Source: Cyanobacteria bacterium UBA7694 | GTDB lineage: Bacteria > Cyanobacteriota > Sericytochromatia > UBA7694 | Length of the DNA stretch: 9,807 bases | Direction of reading: 5' to 3' | Assembly (NCBI GenBank): GCA_002482705.1 | Contig: DLGM01000457.1 | Span: forward strand, 4,472-14,278 | Shown: positions 1 through 7,800 of the stretch, in pieces | Position numbering within the stretch: the first letter of the stretch is position 1 | Layout of the letters: every line of letters begins with the position of its first letter | Program-made: the position numbers and the translations under genes | The notes under the pieces: model-generated | Seen by the model: only the letters and a program-made list of their open reading frames with translations | Databases searched by the model: none | Told to the model about the DNA's origin: nothing

Positions 1-184
1 ACTCCTCGCGAAGAGGATTTTTGAGCGGAGTCGCGAGGCTGTAAGACACCGAGACTTTAACCCACGCTCAAAGGACCTGCCTGGCCCAACCGAACGGTGA
101 GACAAACCTTTTCCCAGCTCCGTGGCACGTAATTTACGCGCTCGCTTGCGGCAACTGACGGGTTCGTTTCTGTCGTCAGGTGCA

Positions 185-193
185 ATTGTAGCA
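185..193 (-). promoter_or_regulatory. extended -10 promoter-like motif reading left
   Basis: On the minus strand the sequence reads TGCTACAAT, an extended -10 element (TGn plus TACAAT). It lies downstream of the operon terminator and would start a leftward transcript near position 178, running into the hairpin-rich stretch. The -35 region at standard spacing (208-213, TGGCTT on the minus strand) is poor, as is common with extended -10 promoters. This is a motif match only. Confidence 0.3.
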
Positions 194-194
194 T

Positions 195-240
195 ATTGTC
201 TAGCGGTAAGCCAGAGCGGTTTCATGACAATGGCTAGACA
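195..240. repeat. operator-like inverted repeat around the leftward promoter motif
   Basis: TGTCTAGC at 197-204 is repeated exactly in inverted form as GCTAGACA at 233-240. Overlapping it, ATTGTC at 195-200 is matched by GACAAT at 226-231. The two arms bracket the -35 position of the extended -10 motif at 185-193. That placement would suit a regulator site, but no known operator consensus was recognised and the function is inferred from position alone. Confidence 0.35.
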
Positions 241-255
241 CCTTTTCTTAAGCAG

Positions 256-290
256 AAAAAAAGCCCTGAACCATCATTGGTTCAGGGCTT
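256..290 (-). terminator. intrinsic terminator of the ACIII operon
   Basis: A 13-bp perfect stem (261-273 pairing with 278-290) with a four-base loop is followed on the minus strand by a run of seven T (262-256, the first two T within the stem base). It starts 14 bp after the stop codon of the last cytochrome gene, as expected for a Rho-independent terminator of the leftward operon. The stem also pairs on the plus strand, but there it lacks a comparable T-run, so it is read as unidirectional. Confidence 0.93.
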
Positions 291-304
291 TCTCAGCGCC
301 TAGT

Positions 305-1111
305 TTAGATTGTTTTTTTCAAATAGGCGTGCAGGGTTTCCCAGTCCTGCTTCGAGAAGGTGGCCACGCGCGCGCGGAAACCGTTCTGTTCAGCATTTGC
401 GGTCACGACTGCGACAAAATCTTTGAGGCTGTTTCTCCAAACTGGAGTATGGGCCAGCGTTGACAGGGCTCGGCGGGGCTGAGCAGCCGCAGCGAGAAAG
501 AGTTGAGCTCCTTTTTCACTGTGGTGCGACTCAATATAGCTGATCTTTTGATCGAGCATTTTGACCTTGGCCGCATTTTCTTCCGTCAACTTAGCGATTG
601 CCACGCTGACAGGGATCGGCATGACTTTTTTGCTGTTTTCAAGGCCTTTGGCAACGCCATAAGCTTGATCTAGCTTGGTCACTTCCGCATCTGTCAGTTT
701 GGGATAATCGGCGGCGAGGGTACGCAGGTGATTGATAATCGCAACGCGGTCAGCCACGGAAAGGTGGCTATAAGCCCCCATCGCACCACCGGGAATCCCC
801 TCTTCCAGAGTTTTGTACAGCCCAGAGAATTCACGGCCGTTTTTCCAGCCTGCGCTGGCACTGAAGTTACGCGGTTTCGGATTGAGCGCAGCCGCAGCCA
901 GCCCATCCCCTTTACCCGCATCACCATGGCAAGAAGCGCAATTGGCTTTGAACAATTCGGCACCCTTTTTTTGCAGCTCAGGAGATTCCAAGGCTTTGAT
1001 CAAAGCCTTAGAATCCTGTGCCTGAGCGGCACCCGGGCCGCCAGCACTCAGGGACCACAAGGTGACACTCACAAGAGCGGCAGCGATCAGAGAATGTATC
1101 TGCTTATTCAT
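305..1111 (-). CDS. periplasmic monoheme cytochrome c, last gene of the ACIII operon
   Basis: This 268-residue protein starts with a Sec-type signal peptide (basic start, hydrophobic residues about 8-22, AQA-type cleavage site near 29-31). A class I cytochrome c domain follows, with one haem-binding motif CASCH at 58-62 in a KGAELFKANC context; Met111 (GGAMGAY) or Met164 could be the distal ligand. The second half (about 199-268) again begins KGAQLF and ends with a helix like that closing a cytochrome c fold (DWETLHAYLKK), but has no CxxCH, so it looks like a haemless second domain. The ATG has a good ribosome binding site (AAGGAG, 8 nt upstream) and lies 11 bp after the actF stop. It probably accepts electrons from ACIII and passes them to an oxidase. 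Codons for residues 33-43 form a 32-nt near-palindrome. The cytochrome assignment is firm; the partner is inferred from the operon. Confidence 0.88.
   Translation of the reverse strand: MNKQIHSLIAAALVSVTLWSLSAGGPGAAQAQDSKALIKALESPELQKKGAELFKANCASCHGDAGKGDGLAAAALNPKPRNFSASAGWKNGREFSGLYKTLEEGIPGGAMGAYSHLSVADRVAIINHLRTLAADYPKLTDAEVTKLDQAYGVAKGLENSKKVMPIPVSVAIAKLTEENAAKVKMLDQKISYIESHHSEKGAQLFLAAAAQPRRALSTLAHTPVWRNSLKDFVAVVTANAEQNGFRARVATFSKQDWETLHAYLKKTI
984..1015. repeat. 32-nt near-perfect palindrome inside the cytochrome c gene
   Basis: A loop-free inverted repeat has its centre between 999 and 1000. The inner 20 bases (990-1009) are perfectly self-complementary, then one mismatched pair (989/1010), then five more pairs (984-988 with 1011-1015). 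In the mRNA it lies about 100 nt after the start codon. Because it is self-complementary, both strands encode nearly the same peptide (SKALIKALES). Function unknown; it may simply reflect the KAL-IKAL amino-acid repeat. Confidence 0.85.
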
Positions 1112-1122
1112 GGTTGATCTCC

Positions 1123-2295
1123 TTATAACCGGAACTCAAGGCCACGTTGCAGCTTGGGATCACCCACAGCAACGAGGTTCTTGCGCTTGGTTTGCTGATG
1201 GAACACGGTAATGATCACCCCAGCGGCCAAGAGCACAAAGCCGAGTTCATTCCAGCCAATAATCGGCCCTTGGGGGCGATAGGCGGGCATGACCACCCAG
1301 TACAGGTCAAACAGGTGCGCAAACAGAATCCAGACCGAAGCAAACAGCATACGGTTGGGGTTGCGCTTGTTCTTGCGCTGTACCAGCAGGAAGAAGGGAA
1401 TGATGAAGTGCACCAGAATCTGGGCCAGGGTGATCACTTTCCAGTCGCCATCCCAGCGGTGAAGATACCAGGGGGTTTCTTCGGGGATATTGGCATACCA
1501 GATCAGCATCCCTTGGCTGAAAGCGGTGTACATCCAGAAGACCGTCGCGGCAATCATACCAAAGCCAAGGCTGTAATAATGGTCGCGGACAGTGCCCGGA
1601 TGCAGGTAACCGTTTTCATTGAGCAACACCACCGCAATCGTAATCACGGCCAAAGCTGCGGTCAAAGAACCAATAAAGAAATTGACCCCAAAGATGGTCG
1701 AGAACCAGTGGGGCTCCAAACTCATCAAGAAGTCAATGGAAAGGGCCGTGATCGACAAACCCATGACCGGGATAAACAAAGCCGAAAGCTTGACGTTTTT
1801 AGCGGTCAGGGACTGATCTTGCGTGGTGTCCTGTTTGAGCGAATTGCCCGTGAAGAGTTTATAAAAAACAATCCACAGACCAATAATGACGGCCAAACGC
1901 ACCATAAAGAAAGGCTGGTTGAGATAGGCCGCTTTGCGGGCCAAAATCTCATCCGTCTTATGGGTCCATTCGTAGAGATCCTGCATGCTAAACACAACCG
2001 GCAAAGCAAAGATCGGCAAGAAGAGAATCAGCGAGGAAAACATCTCAAAGATTCGGCGCAGGGGGGTGCTCCACACCGCTCCGGCGAGGTACTCGATGGC
2101 AACCATAAACAAAGAGGTGACCCCAATCCCGGCCAAGAACATAAACAACATAATGCTAATGAACTTGGTCCGCAACGGATCAACGAAAAAAGAAACCAGA
2201 GCCAACAGCAGGCCGACTCCGAGCAGGCCGAAGCCCACTTGTCCTACGACCGGCGGAAGGTCCTTTTTTTGGTATTGCGATGTATGCGTACTCAT
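1123..2295 (-). CDS. actF: ActF, NrfD-like membrane subunit of Alternative Complex III
   Basis: A 390-residue polytopic membrane protein with about ten hydrophobic segments from residue 16 to near 370. The segment SLEPHWFSTIFGVNFFIGS is typical of ActF and, with its operon position after actD/actE, identifies the subunit. ActF is the second membrane subunit of the NrfD/PsrC type in ACIII and packs with ActC; in described complexes it is not thought to carry the quinol site directly above the iron-sulfur chain. The chosen start is the ATG at 2295, which overlaps the stop of the preceding gene as ATGA; the nearest purine-rich stretch (AAGGAAA) is more than 10 nt away, so translation is probably coupled. 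An in-frame extension 22 residues upstream would overlap actDE and reads like out-of-frame coding sequence. The family's usual size is about 400 residues, so the protein is complete. Confidence 0.93.
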   Translation of the reverse strand: MSTHTSQYQKKDLPPVVGQVGFGLLGVGLLLALVSFFVDPLRTKFISIMLFMFLAGIGVTSLFMVAIEYLAGAVWSTPLRRIFEMFSSLILFLPIFALPVVFSMQDLYEWTHKTDEILARKAAYLNQPFFMVRLAVIIGLWIVFYKLFTGNSLKQDTTQDQSLTAKNVKLSALFIPVMGLSITALSIDFLMSLEPHWFSTIFGVNFFIGSLTAALAVITIAVVLLNENGYLHPGTVRDHYYSLGFGMIAATVFWMYTAFSQGMLIWYANIPEETPWYLHRWDGDWKVITLAQILVHFIIPFFLLVQRKNKRNPNRMLFASVWILFAHLFDLYWVVMPAYRPQGPIIGWNELGFVLLAAGVIITVFHQQTKRKNLVAVGDPKLQRGLEFRL

Positions 2296-3431
2296 TGGAC
2301 ATCTGTTTCCTTCGGATTCAGGGATCGCTGCAGTGCGCGGACGTAGTGCACAATGGCCCAACGCTCGTCACGCGTTAACTGCTTGGCATAAGAAGGCATA
2401 ATGTTTTGGCCGTTGGTGATCACGTGATAGATCTCCGCGTCGGCCCATTCGACCGCCTTCTTGGAATGCAGCGATGGCGGCGCCGGGTATTGGCCGTTCA
2501 AACGGCTATCCCCTTGACCATAGTTGCCGTGGCAAGCGCTACACATCGTCAGGTATTTTTGTTCACCCAGGGCAAACACCTCAGCGGTTGGGTCCAAGGG
2601 GTTGGCCATGGACTGACCAAAACCTTCTTTGGCTCCGACTTTGGCATAAGGAATAAAGCCACGGGCAATGGTGCCCTCAACTGGCAATTGCATAGACACA
2701 CCATTTTTGAAGACGGTGTTGGTCTTTTGAGGCACAACTTTGGGTTGCACGCTCATCCAGTTATAAGGGGGCAGGAAAACCATGTGGTTGAGACCGAAAT
2801 AAGCAGCCCCGCTGATCACCAGCACCACAGTGGCGGCAAAGCCGATAAACTGCGGCTTTAACACCGACATATTTTTCCCCGCAGCCACTTCTTCAGCGTC
2901 GATATAAATGGGAGCAATGTCTTTAGCCCCCAGTTGTTCGAACAGCTGACGCACTTCAGCCTCGTTAAAGGCCGGGTCTTTGGCTTCGACATAAATGCCG
3001 AAACGGTCGTCCGAAGTGCGCTTGGCATAGTTGGTGTCATGGATCGGGTGCGCGTTGTTGGGCAAACCACAGACCACAAACAGCAGGGTCAACACCGTGG
3101 TAACGGCCCCGGTGAGAATGGTGGTTTCAAACAGAATCGGCACATAACCGGGCAGGTTAAAATCGGGCTTCCCGGCAAAGGTGGTGGGGTAATCCACCAA
3201 CTGAATCCAGGCAATAAAACAAAGCATCAGCAGCATACAGGTTGTCCCGACGACCAGGGTGACCCATCCGATCGGCGACTCGCCCATGCCCATCGCTCCG
3301 TCCATCCCGTGTACGGGATAGGGCGTATTGACGTCATACTGCTTGTACTTTTTATTGACTTCTTCCGCCGCATGCATGATTTCATCCGGCGTTTCAAATT
3401 GGCCACTCAGGGCGTATAGCTGATTACTCAT
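2292..3431 (-). CDS. actDE: ActD-ActE fusion: two-helix membrane domain joined to monoheme cytochrome c
   Basis: One 379-residue ORF covers two subunits normally encoded apart. Residues 1 to about 185 are ActD (DUF3341-like): membrane helices near 54-80 and 98-121, then a small soluble domain with DDRFGIYVEA. A third helix (about 194-216) follows, then a periplasmic cytochrome c domain with CSACH at 297-301 and a likely distal Met345 (NIMPSYAK). ActE of described complexes is a separate lipid-anchored cytochrome; here no lipobox is present and the third helix would carry the domain across the membrane. Three helices from a cytoplasmic N-terminus place the cytochrome outside, which is coherent. 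The ATG at 3431 has a strong ribosome binding site (GGAGG, 5 nt spacing) inside the end of actC and overlaps it by 8 bp. Met188 (codon at 2870-2868), preceded by GGGGA, could be an internal start for a free ActE-like protein. No stop or frameshift is seen between the halves. Confidence 0.9.
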   Translation of the reverse strand: MSNQLYALSGQFETPDEIMHAAEEVNKKYKQYDVNTPYPVHGMDGAMGMGESPIGWVTLVVGTTCMLLMLCFIAWIQLVDYPTTFAGKPDFNLPGYVPILFETTILTGAVTTVLTLLFVVCGLPNNAHPIHDTNYAKRTSDDRFGIYVEAKDPAFNEAEVRQLFEQLGAKDIAPIYIDAEEVAAGKNMSVLKPQFIGFAATVVLVISGAAYFGLNHMVFLPPYNWMSVQPKVVPQKTNTVFKNGVSMQLPVEGTIARGFIPYAKVGAKEGFGQSMANPLDPTAEVFALGEQKYLTMCSACHGNYGQGDSRLNGQYPAPPSLHSKKAVEWADAEIYHVITNGQNIMPSYAKQLTRDERWAIVHYVRALQRSLNPKETDVQ

Positions 3432-4845
3432 GGCCACCTCCGTGGTGGTGATGGGGTTTCGCTTGGGCCAGAACGCCCTTGACTTCTGAAATTGCGACAA
3501 CGGGCATGAACTTGACGAATAACAGCGTCAGGGTGAAGAACATCCCAAAGCTGCCAATCAGCAGGCCGAAGTCAACCAGGGTCGGGTTGTACCAGCCCCA
3601 GCTCGAAGGCAAGAAGTCGCGTACCAGCGTGGTAACGGTAATGACATAGCGCTCAAACCACATGCCAATATTGACAAAGATCGAGGCGATAAACATAATC
3701 GGTACCGAGCGACGCAGGTTGCGGAACCAGAAGATTTGCGGGGTAATGACGTTGCAGCTGATCATGATCCAATAAGCCCAGGCATAAGGACCAAAGGCAC
3801 GGTTAATGAAGGCAAACTGCTCGACAATATTACCGCTGTACCAAGCGATGAAGAACTCCATGCCATAGGCATAACCCACCAGGGTACCGGTCAAAAGGAT
3901 GATTTTGTTCATCTTTTCGAGGGTGTCGATGGTGATGATGTGCTCCATATCAAAGATATAGCGGATGAAGACCAAGACCGTCACAACCATAGCAAACCCG
4001 GAGAAAATCGCCCCGGCTACGAAGTAGGGAGGGAAAATCGTGGTGTGCCAACCGGGCAACCCGGCCACGGCGAAGTCAAAGGATACAATCGTGTGTACCG
4101 ACAGAACCAGCGGCGTCGAGACCCCGGCCAGAATCAGGTAAACGCGCTCGTAGTGACGCCAGTGGCGGTTCGAGAAGCGCCAGCCGAGGCTGAGCACAGA
4201 ATAAACGGTCTTGCGCACTTTGCTGATAAAGTCTTTGCCCAGGGTGCGATCACGCAGGGTGGCAAAGTCGGGGATTAAGCCCACATACCAGAAGCACAGC
4301 GAAACGGTAAAATACGTCGAAACGGCAAATACGTCCCACAGCAGCGGTGACAGGAAGTTGGTCCAGACCGCGTGTTTGTTGGGATAGGGGAACAAGTACA
4401 GCGGCAGCCAGGGGCGACCGGTGTGGAACAGGGGGAAGAGACCGGCAGTCATAACCGCAAAGATCGTCATCCCCTCAGCGAAGCGCGCAATCCCGTTGCG
4501 CCACTTCTGCCTGAACAAGAACAAAATGGCTGAAATGAGGGTACCGGCGTGGCCGATCCCGATCCAGAAAACGAAGTTAACAATGGGGAAGGCCCAAGCA
4601 ACGGGGATATTGTTACCCCACATCCCGGTACCATAATAAAAGCTGATCCCCCAGCAGAAAATCTCAAGCATAAAGAGTGAAACAGCCACTGCCAAAGCAA
4701 TGTACCATTTCATCCCTGCTTTAGATTCAATCGGCCGGGAGATAACTTCAGTAATGTCGTGGAAAGAAGGCGAACTGAGCACCACCGGCGTTTCTTTTGA
4801 GAAATCCGGTCCCTCCACGGCGTTGGTTTTGTTAGCTACCTGCAT
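3424..4845 (-). CDS. actC: ActC, NrfD/PsrC-like quinol-binding membrane subunit of Alternative Complex III
   Basis: A 473-residue polytopic protein of the NrfD/PsrC family with about ten hydrophobic helices after a polar N-terminus of some 45 residues. In this family the quinol site is formed by the N-terminal helix bundle below the iron-sulfur subunit. Conserved-looking polar residues there are His99 (IGHAGT), His141 (FHTGRPW) and Asp171 (LLWDVFAV); His141 and Asp171 fit the pattern of the site residues reported for ActC, though no alignment was run. Electrons would pass to the ActB clusters. The gene begins 11 bp after the actB stop, preceded by TAGGAAATACGGAC. The C-terminus is unusually His/Gly-rich (HHHHGGGHE, 465-473), and the codons for its GGG segment are also the ribosome binding site of actDE. 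Length matches the family. Confidence 0.95.
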   Translation of the reverse strand: MQVANKTNAVEGPDFSKETPVVLSSPSFHDITEVISRPIESKAGMKWYIALAVAVSLFMLEIFCWGISFYYGTGMWGNNIPVAWAFPIVNFVFWIGIGHAGTLISAILFLFRQKWRNGIARFAEGMTIFAVMTAGLFPLFHTGRPWLPLYLFPYPNKHAVWTNFLSPLLWDVFAVSTYFTVSLCFWYVGLIPDFATLRDRTLGKDFISKVRKTVYSVLSLGWRFSNRHWRHYERVYLILAGVSTPLVLSVHTIVSFDFAVAGLPGWHTTIFPPYFVAGAIFSGFAMVVTVLVFIRYIFDMEHIITIDTLEKMNKIILLTGTLVGYAYGMEFFIAWYSGNIVEQFAFINRAFGPYAWAYWIMISCNVITPQIFWFRNLRRSVPIMFIASIFVNIGMWFERYVITVTTLVRDFLPSSWGWYNPTLVDFGLLIGSFGMFFTLTLLFVKFMPVVAISEVKGVLAQAKPHHHHGGGHE

Positions 4846-4856
4846 GTCCGTATTTC

Positions 4857-7800
4857 CTATGCATGAGTATTTCTAAGGGTGGCAACGTAGGTTACGTTGG
4901 GGCGAGCGTTAAACTCTTCCAACACGTGGTAACCGGTGACGTGCTTGCGGTACTGAGATACTTTTGATTCGGGATCATTGGCATCTCCAAAGATAATGGC
5001 ATCCGAAGGACAGACTTCCTGACAGGCCACTACAACGTCGCTACCTTTGAGGTCGCGTTTGGCTTTGATCGCCTCTTGACGGGCGTACATAATGCGCTGA
5101 ACGCAGAAGGTACACTTTTCCATAACGCCGCGTGAGCGCACGGTAACTTCAGGGTTGTGAATCAGTTGATGCACATCCTTGCGGTACAGGGCTTTGGCAA
5201 AGCGATCGCGGTAGTCAAAGAAGTTGAAGCGACGTACCTTATAAGGGCAGTTGTTCGAGCAATAACGGGTACCCACGCAGCGGTTATAAGCCATCTGGTT
5301 GAGGCCGTCCGGGCTGTGGTTGGTGGCGTTCACCGGGCAAACCACTTCACAGGGCGCATTGTCACAGTGTTGACAGAGCATCACCTGCTGGCTGACAACC
5401 GGTTCGTCTGCGGTCCCTGAGTAATAGCGGTCAATCCGCATCCACTGCATTTCGCGTCCGCGATCCACTTGTTCAGGCCCCACAATCGGCACGTTGTTTT
5501 CGAGGTTACAGGCAATCACGCAAGAACCACAACCGGTACACTTGTTGGCATCAATCGCCATGGCCCACTTCACGCCTTCATACTCACGCATTTTGGTGAT
5601 GTTGACCAAATGGTGTCCATGGAAAGCGGCAGAGTTGGGGTCTTTGGCGTACTCTTGGTAGCTGGCCTCGTGAATAATCTTGCGCTTGAGGTGCAGGTCT
5701 TGCTCACGGGGGATATTGAAGTCGTGGTGGGTCTGGGTGGTCACCAAATGGTGGCGGCCAGAGGCTTTGACAGCCGTAGCAGCATACAACCAGGGATTGT
5801 CTTGCTGCTTGTGGCTGCGCAGAACGCCAGCATTCACACCGACTTTGGTGCCAATCGTGCCCGCATGTTCACGGCCATAACCGAGTTCCACAGCAATCAC
5901 TTTGTCAACGGTACCGGGCTGAATAAAGACCGGCAGAACCACCTTGCGATCGCCCACAGTCACTTCCACTTGGTCATCGTTTCTGAGACCCAGCTCTTTG
6001 GCCGTAGCCGGAGAAATAGCGGCATAGTTATCCCACACCACTTTGGTCACCGGATGGGGGAATTCTTGTAACCAACCATTGTCGGCAAACTGTCCGTCAC
6101 CCACGTTAAAACCACGCTGCAAGACGACCAGCATATCGCTCCCCGGCTTGATTGCTTTGAGGCCACTCAGAGCTGCGCCTTTAAAGGCACCTACCCCAGG
6201 GGTAGACTCGCTGTAAGTCACAAAACCATCGTGCAGGGCACTGTTCCAGAAAGTCTGGAAGTCGACCAGCAGGTTGAGTTTCGGATGCAGTTGCTTCCAA
6301 GCACCCACCAAGTAGTCATAATAGAGCTTTTCGTTATGGGCGGCAGAATCGCCTTTAATCCAGGTCAGCAGGGCAGCCTCTTGCTGGCGGCTGTCATGCA
6401 GTGGCTGAATGACTGGCTGTTGCAATAACTGGATACCCGGGCGCACCTTATAGTCATTCCAAGATTCAAGGTCATGGTGAATCGGCAGCACATATTTACT
6501 GTTCTGGGCCGTTTCATGATGCTCTTTGGTCAGTGAAACCACCAGGCCCACTTTGCCCAATGCTTCGGCATAACCGAGATCAGCGGGGAAGTGATAAACG
6601 GGGTTGCTGTCCAAGTGAACCACAACACCTACATTGCCCGCTTTCATGTCACTGACCAGCGCATCCCACTGTTCGGGGGTAGCAGCCGGAATGTGTTCAA
6701 CGGGTGTTTCAGCGGTGTGGTAAAGACCCGTACTGCCCAGGGCATCATTGATCGCGTTAGCAACCACGTGGACCGCTTCAGGCAAGCGCGAACCGGCATA
6801 CACCAGTGCTTTGCCTTTATTGGCTTTGAGGTCGCCGACCAGCAGTTTGAGAACCGACTCAGAAAGGCCGTGCTTTTTGGCCACGCTGCTGAGACTGTAC
6901 TCCGCATCACTTGCGCCCTTGATTTCGTTGAGCAAGCTCATGGCGAATTCAAATTGGGCATCGGGACGCAGGCGCAGACGGTAGTCGGCATTCATCCCGG
7001 TCAAGCTCATGGGGCCTTCAACAGCATATAAACGGTTAAAGGGTTTGTCTCCCATTACATCGCGACGTTGGGCATAACGCATTTCCGTTTCGATGTCGCC
7101 TTCAGCGCCGAGGAAGTCGGACTCAAGGGCAACGACCACATCGGCTTCATGCCACTTGATCGGCGGGCAAGCGTTGCCGCCGTGGGTCTTTTTCCAGGCG
7201 CTATCACGGGCCGATTCGTTGTACAGGGTATAGCTGTAAACGCTGGTACCGGGATAAGCAGCCATCAACGAATCCAGCACTTGGCGGGTCGTTGGAGACA
7301 TGACGCGGTTGACCACCAGCGCTGCTTTTTTGCCACCCAGGGCTTTTAGAGCAGCGATGATTTCCGTGTCAGCCTCTTGCCAGGTAGCAGGCGAAAAATT
7401 CCCGCCTTCACCTTTGAGCGGAGACGCTACGCGCTCGGGGTTGTACAGAGCCATAATCGACGCTTGGAAATGCGACGAAATTTTCCCTTGGGTGACCGGA
7501 TGATCCGGGTTGCCCTTGAGATAAACGGGGCGGCCTTCGCGGGTGCGAATTAACACGCTACAGGCCTCGCCGTGAGTGGTCACGGTCGAGGCGTAATAGT
7601 TCGGTGTACCGGGCAGAATTTCTTCAGGCTTTTTATTGTAAGGTACAATTTTGCCCTGATCCCGGTAAGCTTTACAGCTGGCGAGGGTAAACGCCGCTGA
7701 GGCTCCCAATACGGCCAGGAACTTGCGACGTGAAATGCCGCTCATGGCCTGGGGGTCAAAGTCGTCTGTTACCCCGGCTTGGAACTCGTGCTGTTTGCCT

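Larger units (their letters stand above)
1..255. other. gene-free left flank with dense inverted repeats; possible structured RNA or leader
   Basis: No convincing protein gene is seen. The stretch is rich in nested inverted repeats. Positions 18-27 pair with 65-74, enclosing 28-32 with 53-57, enclosing 37-42 with 46-50, so 18-74 can fold into one long hairpin. Positions 4-11 (CCTCGCGA) match 31-38 (TCGCGAGG) as an alternative pairing. CTGACG at 155-160 pairs with CGTCAG at 174-179, and CGTAA/TTACG at 128-138 forms a small palindrome. The wobble pairs in the 18-74 hairpin (18-74, 19-73, 28-57) work as G-U only if the plus strand is the RNA, whereas a promoter-like motif at 185-193 points to the minus strand, so orientation is undecided. 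I could not match it to tRNA, tmRNA, RNase P RNA, SRP RNA or 6S RNA. A minus-strand frame stays open from ATG 225 to the edge, but its Arg/Ser-rich translation looks like chance. A plus-strand gene tail ending in TGA at 22-24 cannot be excluded. Confidence 0.3.

Noticed and set aside
90..185. Resemblance to cobalamin-riboswitch, tRNA T-arm or RNase P 3'-end fragments
   Set aside because: Only short scattered matches: the T-loop-like GGTTCGTTTC lacks the conserved A58 and a proper stem, and the conserved core boxes of the other families are absent or out of order.
1..225. Minus-strand reading frame open from ATG 225 to the left edge
   Set aside because: The translation is Arg/Ser/Lys-rich without recognisable domains, the ATG lies upstream of the promoter-like motif, and the region is full of hairpins. 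It cannot be excluded without sequence beyond the edge.
728..1117. Plus-strand ORFs opposite the cytochrome c gene, one sharing the SKALIKALES peptide with it
   Set aside because: The shared peptide is explained by the palindrome at 984-1015; the plus-strand reading has no start signal or family features.
1147..2346. Long plus-strand ORF of 399 codons opposite actF
   Set aside because: Its translation is rich in His, Gln, Asn, Gly and Lys with no domain sense, as expected for the antisense of a hydrophobic-protein gene; actF on the other strand has clear family motifs.
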